Shown here: positions 38,522-50,218 of the stretch, one piece after another
Position numbering within the stretch: the first letter of the stretch is position 1
Layout of the letters: each line of letters opens with the position of its first letter
Origin: Apostichopus japonicus
Lineage: Eukaryota > Echinodermata > Holothuroidea > Aspidochirotida > Stichopodidae
Assembly (NCBI RefSeq): GCF_037975245.1
Contig: NC_092573.1
Location: 21,233,265 to 21,297,264 of the forward strand
DNA length: 64,000 bases
Direction: 5' to 3'
Made by a program: the position numbers and the translations under genes
The notes under the pieces: model-generated
Told to the model about the DNA's origin: nothing
What the model saw: only the letters and a program-made list of their open reading frames with translations
Databases searched by the model: none

Positions 38522-40609
38522 TTGCTACATGGAAAGCACTGAACGTTGTATGGTGTGATAATAATAACTGCTGTCACACTGACATTAACTTTCTCAAGGA
38601 ATCAAAAGGGAAATATCCACAAGAAAATGTTTTAACATTCCAAATTTAACCATGTTGAATATATTTCTTAGGAAAGAAATATTTCTTAGGAAAGATAATT
38701 GAAAGACACCGTTAATCTTACTTTCATTTTACGCTTTGATTTACGTATACATTTACACATGTTTGCTACATAGGTTTTGCTCGAAAAAACAAATCATTTT
38801 CAACTGCTATAACTCACTCTGTTCATACCTTTGGTCGGGCCAGCTTCATCTGAAATAAACAATTCTGTTTAATAAACTTGTATAACCTCCACAACACGAT
38901 GGACATGTTTTTCAATTTCCCCCAAGAGTTGGAATAAGTACCTCCTATTTGTTTCACTGGTATAGTTTTACGAGACTTAGTTTCACCAATTAGGATTAAC
39001 TACTGTTCAATATAAAATGTGATCCTCAAATCGTAATGAGAAGCGGCTCCTCAATACGTGTTGACGGCCCTAAAACAGACGGTTGAAACCTTCATGAAAT
39101 TATATACCTTTTAGACAGAAAGATAAAAAACTATCGTGATAGGTCAATTAATGTTAACAACGAATCAAATAGCCTAAAATCGTGCTTATGTTCAAGTCGT
39201 TAAAAAAAAGAGGGTTACCACGGTTTACCTGAAAGAAAAGATATACACTGGCTGCAAAACGAACGAATAGTGTCAACTTGATAAAGGCGTTCACAAGACG
39301 TTATCATCTTTTATCAATAAGACCGAGGGGGATTTTTTAAGTATCTGATTAAAAGACTAGAAAAGTCGTGGATAATTGTTGCAAAAAAGCCCCTTTTATT
39401 CTATACGGCCTGGGTTTTTTAATGAATGGATATTAATTTCCATTCCCGAACAGTGAATGAAATCGAAACCGATTGAAAGCAAGAGTATAAGTTATTAAAC
39501 TGTCACAGCAAATTAATTATACAACGAAGCTTTTAACATATGCCCCCGATCCCCCGACCTCCATATTCTGTTTGTTTCATCAGGGTATGATTGTATTGTT
39601 TATGATGACGTAGTTCACGCAAAACAAGAGAAAACAAGCTTATAGTTTAATCACCTATATAGCTGATATACTTTCAGCAAAGACAGATCGACATTGTATC
39701 ATAACAGTCATTCATTTAGCATCAGTATGCATGCAACATCTTATGTTTCATTCAGTGTCCCCCCCCCCCAGCATCCCGTCTCCTTACCACACCTATAATA
39801 TAGCCTATATCGCATTTTGTTTTATATATAGACAGAATATAGCTATATTGGCGTATGCCTGTCAAACATTTTTCTCTCTACTATACTGAAAAATCAGCCC
39901 TTTTTATTTTATCGTTACTGTGAACCGACCTACAAGTTATTTTAACTCTCACCTACATTTTTTTGTTCATTTCAAATAAAGACTGAGAAAATAAATCAAT
40001 AATAATATTACATAAAAGTTTGAATTAGATAAAGGTTACGTTTAATAATTCCAAGATTTAATGTTGTTTGAATAAAGTTGTCCCCCCTAACCAATAAGTA
40101 GGATTTCCTTTCTTACTTATCTGTTTCGACTTTTAACAATTCAGTATATCTGTAATGTTCTTTGTTACTATATCATACCTTTAATCTAAATACGCCTACG
40201 GCCTTTACTATAAAAAGGGCCCCTTCCAAATAGAATAGGATATTAATATACAAAGCCTTTTCAATTTGATAATCAAAATATAAAGAAAAATGTTATCTTC
40301 CTTTATTTTTGTGTAAGGAATTCACCTCTTTCATCTTACCCCTTTGGTTTGCAACTGATAAAAAGAAAGGCCTCTGCTATCATTTGATAGCCGATTTCAA
40401 GTACCCTCGGGGATTTTCTGCTTTATTCTTGCAAAGTTATGTTCAATGTGCACGGAGAATTTGAAAGGTTGAATACCGTAAAAAAAAAAATCCAAAACAT
40501 ATCTGGACTTTACATCTAAGAAGGAAACGGCTATAATAGTAACATCGCTATCAGATGTAGAGAATTGGATGACTTTATCTTTAACGTTGGGTATAGTTTG
40601 AATGTTCTT

Positions 40610-40611
<2 letters not shown>
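38519..40611. other. Gene-poor stretch
   Basis: Contains a C10-11 run near 39759-39769 and a short duplicated AAATATTTCTTAGGAAAG-like word near 38668-38695. No domain-bearing frame or element end recognised. Confidence 0.5.
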
Positions 40612-40706
<95 letters not shown>

Positions 40707-40760
40707 AATAAATATATATATATATATAAATAAATATATATATATACATATATTTATATT

Positions 40761-40805
<45 letters not shown>

Positions 40806-40818
40806 ATATATATATATA
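40612..40818. repeat. Long TA-rich array
   Basis: About 207 bases of TA, pure in the left part and with ATAAATAAATA and TGTATA variants in the right. The tyrosine/isoleucine-rich frame across it is not a gene. Confidence 0.95.
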
Positions 40819-41026
40819 AAAGGAAATAATTTTAAAATGAAATCATTCATTTCTGAAGTGATTTTTAAACAGGCAATTATGCGATAATTAATAGTTTCTC
40901 GAAGAACCATCGTCTGTTCCTTATTATATAAATTATACCCGGCAAACAAATATCGTTTACTTTTTCGTTCACTCAAACTCAACATTATTCATATTACTTC
41001 CCATTTTTGAGATGCATATTATATTA

Positions 41027-41029
<3 letters not shown>

Positions 41030-41062
<33 letters not shown>
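41030..41062. repeat. (TA)n microsatellite
   Basis: 33 bases of pure TA, about 210 bases beyond the larger array. The sequence between them shows no gene. Confidence 0.95.
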
Positions 41063-41064
<2 letters not shown>

Positions 41065-41679
41065 TTCCTATTCGAGATATTATAAATAATATGTATTTGG
41101 TTACTTTCAAGTGAAATATTAAACAAAGTCTGTTTTCTCTCTATTCCTTGATCGAATGAAGAGGTAATAGAAATGGAAATTAATTTGAAAACTTAAAGAT
41201 ATTCAGATTATTACCGAGAATGAGTTTTTTTAATGAGTTTATTATAACAGAGCTGTCCCAAGAGTATCTATAACGTATTTATTTTTTTAATTTCCTACAT
41301 TTATTGCTTCTTCTTCTTTTTCTTTTTCAGTTTCATTGCATTTATAACTGAAGGTATATAATATACCTTTATGATTATCAAAATCAATTTTATGATATGA
41401 TGTCGCTCAAAGGGATCATCAGTCACGTTCAATCCCTCAAAATCCTTAAAAAGTTAAAAACAAGTACCTAATTGTAAACTTCAATAAAATATCACGTTTT
41501 AGACTTACTGTCAGATCCTGTTGAGAAATGGATCAAAAAACGGGATTTTTCTTGCCCTCGAACGACAGTGGGATACTTCACGTCCTAGCATTCACATTAA
41601 TCTTTCCATATTTTATCGCTACTTCGATTACATGCAGTTAGAGTGTATTGGTTATCACGCAAGTTTTGATCACATTCTA
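41063..41679. other. Non-coding stretch
   Basis: AT-rich with T-rich patches near 41280-41340. No coding frame or element recognised. Confidence 0.5.
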
Positions 41680-41949
41680 CGTAGATGAGTACAAGTACAA
41701 GTAGAATTCCCATGTCGTGGTTACAAAAGCGAGTACGAAGCTTTAAGTACCAGAATGAGTACTTAATCTAGTATTGTACTATTTATAACAGATTTTCAAA
41801 TTCCCCCGAGTACAATTCAACGGAAACGAGTACAAATCACCTTGGTTTAAGTACGAGTATATGAGTACAAGTATATATTGTATCTGTTTACTGGATTTCT
41901 AAAATGGCCCGGGTACAAATCCACGAGAACGAGCAGAAATCAATAGAAC
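41680..41949. repeat. Irregular GAGTAC-word region
   Basis: GAGTAC, AAGTAC and GAGTAT recur irregularly over about 270 bases and merge into the regular array that follows. Similar but sparser words occur at 8615-8790, so the two may derive from one repeat family (inference). Confidence 0.6.
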
Positions 41950-42135
41950 GAGTACACGGGGTACATAGATAGTTATGACGAGTACACGGGGTACAGATAG
42001 TTATGACAAGTACACGGGGTATACATATATAATTACGATGAGTACACGGGGTACATAGATAATTAATGTCGAGTACACGGGGTACATAGATATTTAATGT
42101 CGAGTACACGGGGTACATAGATAATGAGTACGAGT
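41950..42135. repeat. 30-bp minisatellite
   Basis: Six copies of a unit of about 30 bases containing AGTACACGGGGTACATAGAT (near 41950, 41980, 42009, 42040, 42071 and 42102). The cysteine/threonine-rich minus-strand frame 41888-42181 arises from the 30-base period and is not called as a gene. Confidence 0.9.
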
Positions 42136-43189
42136 ATACGGATTCATTAGAAGCCTGTGTTAAACGGTGTCCTTTCTTCACAACAGTACATGTAGCATAT
42201 ACAATGTAATATTATGAATGATAAAAAAAAAGGACACGGTTAAACTATATACGATACAATAGGATTACAAAGACCGTACATGATATTGCGGAGAGAACCT
42301 CTAGTATATTATCATGGTGTTTTATAGTAACACATTAATTTAATAAACGTATATACGTGCGATCGAGTTTAGCATGTACATGATTAACATGATAACATCT
42401 TTAAGTTCCCTAAACAAATATATCAACAAATAAAAGTTAACAAGATTCAAGAAAAATCATTTATTTGAGGATTGTATTAATGACGCGGTGATACCTTACG
42501 ATAGAATTGGATGATTGATGCGACAATAATCGACTGAATTTTAGCGCGTGTCAATTCGTTCATAACAACAGTTTTCTCTCGTGTAACCACATTAGCCTAG
42601 TCTGATTGATCTTACACAAACATTTTGAAATTATATCCCAAGGAACATGTTTATTGCAACGTATTAATTATAGAATCAGATGGCTTTGTTTTTTGTTTTT
42701 TTTTGTTCTTGTGTCTCAGGAAAACCACATCAGAGTATTGTAATACCAGTCCAGGTTGAATTTATGCAGATGAAAAGTTTAACTAAACAATGTATATAAT
42801 ATATTGGCTTTAAAGAGGTATTGTACATATTTTAAGCTGAATATCTTAAAACGTGAAATATTTTTACAAAATTGAAGCCGACCCGAATACTGCACATGCC
42901 TTGTATTATCAAAATTCGACAACACTGCCGAGAACCTCAACTTCCATCGACAAATAAATAGAATGTGTTTTGTCATGGAAGCCCTCCATTTCCCCACCCC
43001 ACCCAACCCCACCCTGCCCCCAAAGAACCCTTCTGACTTTTGTGCAGTTATCCAAGACCAAAGCTTTTTTTTAATTAATTAATTAATTTTTTTATTTTTT
43101 CCAAGACCAAGGCTATTACGAGGCCCACGTTACTCTTCTGTATTTTTCATTAGAGAAGTATTCTGCTATATACAGACAATGACAAGAAG
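42136..43189. other. Non-coding stretch
   Basis: Holds C-rich runs near 42992-43020 and a TTAA repeat near 43071-43090, the latter between two copies of CCAAGACCAA. No gene recognised. Confidence 0.5.
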
Positions 43190-43547
43190 GCTATATATAT
43201 ACACGAAAAGGTAGAAAACTTCTGTATCCGGAATGTTTTCACGATATTCGAACAACCTTTGTTCTGGTCACTCCTATGCGGCGATATTTTCATTCAAGGC
43301 TACCTGGCCTCGATTACTATTCATATAAGAATCGGGATAATACATTATTTATAATTATTAAGTCTATATATACACGAAAAGGTAGAAAACTTCATTATCC
43401 GGAATTTTTTTCACAATATTCGAACAACCTTTGTTCTGGTCACTCCTATGCGGCGATATTTTCATTCAAGGCTACCTGGCCTCGATTACTATTCATATAA
43501 GAATCGGGATTATACATTTATTTTTGTCAACTATTAAGATAGAAATT
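43190..43547. repeat. Tandem duplication, 171-bp period, two copies
   Basis: The unit beginning TATATATACACGAAAAGG is present twice, the two ACACG words lying at 43201 and 43372. A core of about 95 bases around GGTCACTCCTATGCGGCGAT is identical in both copies, while the edges differ by a few bases. The high identity suggests a recent local duplication. The overlapping short frames repeat the same peptide and are not genes. Confidence 0.92.
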
Positions 43548-44729
43548 GAGGCTATATGCATGTCTTTAACTTTATGCACTTTCTCTTGCACGAACAGAAC
43601 AAGATTTTGTTATCTGCAGGGCAACCTTTTGGTCACGTGAGGGTGAGAGGATAAAGAAGGTTTTACTCTACCTCATCCTATTTTCATTTTGCTATAATGA
43701 GAGTTTAATTTAAAGTGCCGCTGAATGCGTAAATCTTATAAAAGGAAAATTAACGACAACCTGTGCAAAGAAATGGAAAACCCCAACACAAACATATCTC
43801 AAATCCAAATCTTTCAAGAAAAAAAAATAAATGCAGTAGTTTCAATTAAATTAAAGACAGTCCCGATGACGAATGATTTACGTTTCTCCATCTTTATTTG
43901 ACTAAGTTTATGACAGGTCTCTGAAAATGAGACATTTCTTAACGACATCGTCTCAAACTTGACTTTTTATTTCTAACTACAGTGTTAGGTTTGCCACATA
44001 AGCACCTCTTCGACTATCTAATTTTATCTTTCAATGATTGTTCAAGTTTCGCTAATCTGACAGAAATTCAAAGGTAACAAGATTTAAGACCACGTGTGAC
44101 GTCACAGCAAACGTCAAGATAAACATGATAGAAGTAGTTCAAATGTCAAAGGCTTTTCATTTTCAAACCGCTAGACATCAAATTTTATAATTGGAAGGTA
44201 TAAATCGCTTCAAGCTGATGAGAACTTTCCTCTTCTTTTTTTAAGGCTAAAAGAATAATATGCTGCAAAATTCACTAGAGGAATCAAGGTTCCCAAATTC
44301 AAGAAGGAAAAAATTAATTGTTGGACAGAGAAAGGGCTTGAAAGTGATGGCCCAAATATGGCACGGCCCCAACGTGACTTCAAAGGAAATTAAGTCGGAA
44401 AATGCTGATACATATATGAGAAAAATATTTACACCCTTATAGGATACAATTTACTTTGTCACATTTTCCAATTGATATAGGAATGCTACTGATCCAAAGC
44501 TACGGATTCAAATTTTGGATTTTGGATCCGGATTTGACTGAATTCTTCGCCACATCCGACCAGATTATATCCGGCAGGCCCGGATTTTGTCAAGAGGATA
44601 TGAAAATCAGAGAAAAAAATTATACAAGTGAAGGAAATTCGTCTTCCTTTATCCTCTATTAACTTTGGAAGATAATACTCAGAATGCAGTAAAAGAACGA
44701 CAAAGACATTTACATTCATTACAATCCTT
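43548..44729. other. Non-coding stretch
   Basis: AT-rich. The frames at 44260-44442 and 44456-44662 show no domain. No element ends recognised. Confidence 0.5.
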
Positions 44730-45067
44730 CGTAAAAAAAGCTCCTCCCCTCCCCCCCCCCCACCTCCATCTTCCATTATTTCCCCCTGTCACCCTTCTTC
44801 TCGTAGCTCTCTTCCACCTTTTCTTCTCCACACTTTTCTGTCTTTGTCATTCTCTAGTTCACTCCCTCTTCCCTGCCCTATTCCTTTAATCCTCTCTTTG
44901 TCCCTGTACAATTTACCTCCTACCTTTCCTCTTCCCCTGTTGGTTTCTTTCTTCTCTCCATCCCTTGTCTACTAATTCTCTTACATCTATCTCTTTTGTG
45001 TTCACCATGCTCATTAACCTGTCTGTATTCTGTGCTTGTATTTGTCCCTTCTGTTACTTGTCATTCA
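44730..45067. repeat. Pyrimidine-rich region ahead of a hammerhead-like motif
   Basis: About 340 bases dominated by C and T on the plus strand, starting with a C run at 44751-44761. It lies directly upstream of the hammerhead-like motif and may be part of the same retroelement end (inference). Confidence 0.6.
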
Positions 45068-45106
45068 GCCTCTGAAGGAGATCCTGCTAGGATCGAAACG
45101 TCAGGC
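45068..45106 (+). ncRNA. Imperfect hammerhead-like ribozyme motif
   Basis: The order matches a hammerhead: GCCT (45068-45071) can pair with AGGC (45103-45106) as stem I. A core follows, CTGAAGGA (45072-45079), then stem II GATCC/GGATC (45080-45084 and 45090-45094) closed by TGCTA, then GAAA (45095-45098) and C-GTC (45099-45102). The core carries one extra base against CTGANGA, and stem III has no loop, so a single copy is probably inactive. It is best read as a decayed or divergent Penelope-type end. Confidence 0.5.
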
Positions 45107-45131
45107 CCACTTACTATTACACATTCTCTTA

Positions 45132-46364
45132 AAGCCCAGTCACATCTCACCGGATTGCAATAACGGAGAGGGAACGAAGACAAAAAATGGCACTCCGTTG
45201 ATGTACGTTAGTATCCGTTTAGTATGCGGTTCTCCTCCGTCCATCTACGTTTCATTACCGGAGGGGTCCGGTTCGTCCGGTGTCGATTTTGAACATGCAT
45301 AAAACTTGGAACGGACATCCACCGAAAAATGTCTCCGTTATTTATTCGTTACTAATCCGTTACGCTTCCGTTTTATCAGTTTCTCATGCGTTTTGTTCGT
45401 TCTGCATGCGTTTGGCATACTGTATTTCTCCGTTCGTCTCTGGTTATTGCTATTGCTCACCGGATCATTAACGGACAAAGAACGGATGAAACGTAGAAGT
45501 GCAGTACATATACCGTATATTCGACGGACGCTAACGTAGAAATAACGGAAGTGCAAAGGAATAGAACTGACAATGAACAGATAGGTAACGGACGTTACAC
45601 GGAAGAAACGGAAGAACTCAGGCCAGGAAAGTATAACAGACGGACATAGAACGGAGATGCAGCGTCACCTCCACCTTGTCCACTCCAAGCGTCCCACGCC
45701 TCATTCTGCTCCTATAACCTCTACCGTCAACACATACATCATGGACCCTTCAGAAAGATTCAAGCTTTAGACCACAGTGTCTGCAGCTTTACAAGCACAG
45801 ATGCTTATCATTGAAGCCAACATCAAGACCAATGAACAAGTCAAGAAGAGAAGGAAAAGACGTGCTCGGCTGAAATGCTGTTCTAGGGCCTTGCTAGGTT
45901 CACAGAGAAGACGGCAGTGTGGTCTTTATGACCAACTAGTGCAGGAGCTGCGAATGGAAGACCAAAATCTTTCATCAACTTCATGAGGATACCCCCTGAT
46001 TTCAAGGCACTCCGGAGGCCCAGGTTTTAGGCCGTTTCTTCTCCGTTGCTAGTCCGGTATGTCCGTTACTTTTCCGGTACTCCTACGTTTTGTATGTTCT
46101 TTATCCGTTAATTTTCCGTTGTAAATTCGTTACTATCCGTTGGTGTTCGTTAGTTCGTTCGTTGTTGCTCCGTTGTTCATCCGTTGTTCGTCCGTTGCTG
46201 CCCGTCCCTTGTACGTTTGTAATCCGTTTTCGCCGTTGAACGTCCGGTACGTTGCAACCCCCAGATGCATGCCCGACAACTTTTGCCAACGGAAATAACC
46301 GGATGACTGTTTTTCGCGCGTACTCTTGTCCGTTCGTGCAATCCGGTGAGATGTGACTGGGCCT
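45132..46364 (+). mobile_element. PIF/Harbinger-type DNA transposon, internally decayed
   Basis: 1233 bp with long inverted ends (left AAGCCCAGTCACATCTCACC; the right end is its inverse starting AGGCCCAGTCAC) continuing through CGGATTGCA. It is flanked by TTA at 45129-45131 and 46365-46367, the 3-base duplication typical of PIF/Harbinger. Both subterminal zones are packed with CCGTT/AACGG words (at least twenty). The interior holds a broken transposase N-terminal segment. The element lies about 25 bases downstream of the hammerhead-like motif, so it seems to have landed in an older retroelement. The outer flanks also share TTACACA..CTC, perhaps by chance. Confidence 0.85.
45741..46025 (+). 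pseudogene. Broken Harbinger transposase N-terminal fragment
   Basis: The frame starts ATGGACCCTTCAG (45741) and meets a stop (TAG, 45768-45770). It resumes with a lysine/arginine-rich stretch (KKRRKRRARL) and then GLYDQLVQELRMED (about 45928-45970). After a one-base frame change it continues as SFINFMRIPPDFKALRRP. The order basic stretch, G-Y-x2-L-x2-EL-x2-ED, then FxNFxRxPP matches the N-terminal part of Harbinger-family (HARBI1-like) transposases. The DDE catalytic part is absent, so the product cannot transpose. The stop and frameshift show decay. The family call rests on this motif order and on the TTA-flanked ends. Confidence 0.75.
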
Positions 46365-47837
46365 TTACACAGGCTCTTTAGTGGATAAGCAGTTTGCTTA
46401 CAGTTTTGTTTCATTTTTACTTAAAAAAAAAAGATACTAAGAACCATTCATTTATTTACTGCCAACAAGGATGATTCCGGGAAGATATATCAAAAAAAAA
46501 AATATATATATATAGTCGCATATCCGTTGCATCTCTAGATTTTTTGCCAAGTAAACCAAGCTTAACCCAACTTGTCTTCTCACAAGTTCCGACTCATAAT
46601 CCATGTAATATTATCCTCTTCTTTCAAGTTCTCTTTTGCCTTCTTCTTTTTTATAACTCTATCTAAAAATAAATCCTTCGTCCTTCGATTTGTTGGACCA
46701 AATATAGATTTATATATCTAGTGTTACAATATACCACCATAAACCCCAAAACACGTGAAAGAAATGTTCATCCATAAATCTTTAATATTTTAAATATTCA
46801 GCGCAGACGAATCGATAGTGCATCAAAAATTATACCCTTTCATTTCTCTCTGGAAAAAAAAGAGCAAGTACAAGAAGACAAAAAAATTGAGGGGCAGTGG
46901 AGTTATCATGGACTAAATGGCTTTATCCTCCAAGGGGTAAGAGTCAATTGCTTCGAGTCAGTAAAGAGAGATATTTGAGAAATGATCTCATGTCCCCATG
47001 CAATGAACGTTATTTACTGATGCTGAACATTAAAGCGATGCTCTGTCTTGTAGGACTTTTATTATTATTGTGGGGGTGTTTTATATAGACGTTGACCTTA
47101 TTAGGTTTCACAATATGGGTAATTTTATTCCAGTCTTCTTTTTTTGTCCTGCTTAAACCTTCCTTCCCGTCTTGTAGGAATTCGACCAAAGATTATATCT
47201 TCCTCAAGTTACATACGATGCATATGATGGACATCGAAACCCGCTTGAGATGTATAAAGCGTTACTGATGATGTAATTATATACTCATGGATGTAATATC
47301 CTGACTTTAATAGGATTCATAGGCGAATATTGCACCTTGTCAAAAGTTACAACTCGTGAATATTAGCACAATAGTAGACAGCACAGTATACAACACAGGT
47401 ATACAACATGCATATACTTGTACATAATTATAGTGATAGGTAAACATGATTACGCACTTGTAGATTGGATCTAAGAAAGATTAACGATTATTTACCTGTT
47501 TAAACTTCTTTTGTGGAAGAATGACTAACAATTATAAAATACCATTTTTTTAGTTTTTCATTTACATACTAAACTTACCTCACTAACGGTTCTTTTTCGT
47601 ATACACACAAACACACACAACGGTATAATAATCACGGTGTTAACACAACGATATATATATACATATCTTTTTCAAATATATTATTGCACTATTGTCGCAC
47701 TTACATGAATGAACAGAACAAGTAGCCTACGGTAGTTTAATATAAAGCGCTATAGTGATACAATATATTGAATGTGAGAGAGGGTTGTCTTCGTGAATAG
47801 ACGACACATATGCAGCTTGCGTAACCTAACGTTTATC
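46365..47837. other. Non-coding stretch
   Basis: Begins with what may be the rest of the retroelement interrupted by the Harbinger insertion (up to an A10 run near 46422). Then it is AT-rich with short TA runs (46502-46514, 47652-47661). No gene recognised. Confidence 0.45.
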
Positions 47838-47964
47838 AAATGGGACGAGGAGGGGAGGAAGAGGAGGTGGAGGAGGAGGAGGAGGAGGAGGAAGGTGGAG
47901 GAAGGTGGAGGAAGGTGGAGGAAGGTGGAGGAAAGTGGAGGAAGGTGGAGGGAGGCAATCGTTA
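47838..47964. repeat. Polypurine minisatellite
   Basis: GGA triplets followed by at least five copies of the 10-base unit GGTGGAGGAA. The strand is almost pure purine, so it could form triplex DNA. The arginine-rich frame is an artefact. Confidence 0.9.
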
Positions 47965-48199
47965 GTATTCATTTCTGGTACAATCACTAAACAAATTAAT
48001 GGTCTACATATTACTATGAGGTTTGTTCGGCAATGTTGATTAAACTCAAACTACAATGCCAGTTTCAAGAAACGGTCTCGCAGTTGTTGTCAGAATCTTA
48101 GCCTTGCTAATGAACTGATCTCTCCAAAACAATAGAATAATTTTTAAGAAACGTCACCAAGGAAAGAACCTGGGCACGAAAAAACCAAACAACCGAACG

Positions 48200-48333
48200 A
48201 TTGATCCGCTCTCAACCCCAGTCCCCTTGCATCGGGGCTGTGAATGTGTAATCATCGTCGGGTGTGTATCACCATTCCCCTCGAAAGGGAACAGATACTA
48301 CACATGATCTTAGCCAAAAGGCCGAGAAGCGAA
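48200..48333 (-). ncRNA. U2 snRNA-headed chimeric sequence
   Basis: On the minus strand the first 40 or so bases match the 5' end of U2 spliceosomal RNA: CGCTTCTCGGCCTTTTGGCT, then AAGATCATGTGTAGTATCTG, including the GTAGTA branch-site recognition element. Homology then ends. Instead of U2 stem II, the Sm site and stems III-IV there is unrelated sequence that pairs back: GTGT-A-GTATC (48294-48303) with GATAC-ACAC (48262-48270), plus an inner TTCCC/GGGAA stem. A CCCC/GGGG hairpin follows near 48228-48242. The missing Sm site rules out a normal U2 gene. It could be a snRNA pseudogene or the head of a snRNA-derived SINE. The right boundary is uncertain. Confidence 0.7.
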
Positions 48334-50218
48334 TATAATAATGATAAAGAAAAAAATTAGCAATTGCATTATATGTGCAAAGTTGCAAAACTATATCTTT
48401 TCTTACAAATCCAACAATCTCAAACTTGAAACATTGTTGAACGTTTATATTTACTTCATGTTTACCCCCATATTTGTTTTGAAATATATGAGTACAGACA
48501 CTATCAGTTTTAAACTTTAAAGAGATGATTAAAATAACAAGGGCAGGGTGAAATATATACGCCATTCTCCAATATAAACAAAACTGAAAGTTTACTTTGA
48601 TAAATCGAACAACATTGCCCGTGGAGCAAACAATTCTAAAATTGTTTCTATTTGAGGTTCCTTGAGGCAATAAATTGTCTGTTTCATCTGAAGCCATCGT
48701 TGTATGTAGGTCGGCTGTTATACATCTGTAAACTATCTTTGTATAGTGTATAACGATAGCATCATTAAATTGATGCCTCGAGGGATATCGCATCCCAGAA
48801 CTGTATGCTGATCTGAGACAATATTTCCCCCTGAAATGCCTCTCCTAGATTCTGAAAAGTTTCCCTTTTCAAATTACCCTTCAAGGCCTTAAAAAAAGAT
48901 TTTCGAAATATTTCATCTTTCATGTCGAATTGTTGGATGGCGTGAGACTCAAAGTGGGCCAGATCAAATTGAAAATGTCAAAAGTGATTTGGTTAGTCAC
49001 CAAGTGGCAATATTTTTATAGGACAGAGCACGTCAGCAACCATGCATGGGACACTTCGACAAGAGTATATGAATTTACGGATGAGGTACTTTTTTCTTCT
49101 TCTTCTTCTTTCAAATGGGGTACCTCTGCCCCTTACAGGCTACCCTCTAGTTGCGCTGACTTTCGGGACTGGTAATCGTGGAAATGTGAGGCACGCGAAA
49201 GTGTAATCAAACTTTTGATTTGTTGCTATGCTGACATATCTTTGCAGGTCAAGGAAAACTGATGCTCAAATAACTTTAATCTTCTAGTAATGATGGTACA
49301 AGAAGGCAGAATAAAAATTGTTGATTTGGATCTCTGTATAGCTAATTCTTAAAAAAAGAATACTTTTGGTACGTTTGTTTGCAACATGTAAATTATCCTT
49401 TCGAAAGATCATTCTGCGTATATAATGTAGCAAAAACATGCCGTCTGATCGTTTTCTATGATTAAATAATGCGAATGTCAAATAACTTGCTTTAAGTTGA
49501 ATCATAAATATCTGTACTGTTATTAATCACTTTTAAGCTCATAAATTCAACTTACGTATTAATACCTGCAAAGGTCATATTGGTATCGGTATTTTGTCCG
49601 ACAAAATAAGGGGAAAAAGTACGTTGTTACTGTATTTTCTCACCATACATAGAGATGATGATACAACCACATCATTATTTTCTTCAAATATTAACCATCA
49701 CGGCAGACAGACTAATTCTTCTTACCCGACTAGATCCTTCTACAACTGAGTTTTTTGGTAGACGTATAGTAATAATTTTGTTTACACTAGATTGAACCAT
49801 CATTTATTGTTAAGTCAATTTAGAGACATAAATGTAATCACGTATTATACCTAATGGAAGCGCCACTTAACGATCGGCGTCTAAACACTCATCCAGCTAA
49901 ATTATTAAACAGCGAAAAAAAAGTGTAGAACACACTGTCCATTTGAGGTACTTATTAATCCGTTTTGTAAAAACTTTTCCACTCGAATTGATAAGAATTT
50001 AATCGAATAACGGATGACTACTCATGCATTTTGAGAGCTGTGTGTGTTGTGTGAAGCTACTTAAAATAAAAGGTAAAAAGTAAATTTGAAGTATATAGAC
50101 CAGCGCTTCCAGCGGATTCAAAGAAGACCTGACTAAACATTATTGCTTTACGCCATTTAAAGTAATACTCCGGAATTACTGCCAGAAATTGTCGACAATT
50201 TCAGGTCAACCACTTTAA
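48334..50218. other. Non-coding stretch
   Basis: Includes a CTT repeat (about 49093-49110). The minus-strand frame 48269-48793 contains a plausible start peptide (MASDETDNLLPQ, near 48700) but overlaps the U2-like sequence and has no known domain. No gene is called. Confidence 0.4.

Noticed and set aside
40581-40985. Tyrosine/isoleucine-rich frames in TA arrays (also at 18870, 32908, 37646, 38211, 53032 and 60886)
   Set aside because: TA dinucleotides translate to alternating Tyr-Ile without stops; no coding evidence.
41888-42181. Cys/Thr/Tyr-rich minus-strand frame with 10-residue periodicity
   Set aside because: A 30-base minisatellite gives this pattern automatically.
43190-43547. 171-base period recalling primate alpha satellite (also the first block spacing at 25.65 kb)
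   Set aside because: Only two copies, no sequence resemblance, and the organism is not a primate; the period is a coincidence.
48200-48333. Functional U2 snRNA gene
   Set aside because: Only the 5' quarter matches; the Sm site and the 3' stems are absent.
48269-48793. 174-residue minus-strand frame starting near a plausible N-terminus (MASDETDNLLPQ)
   Set aside because: It runs into the U2-derived sequence, has no known domain and no clear splice structure.
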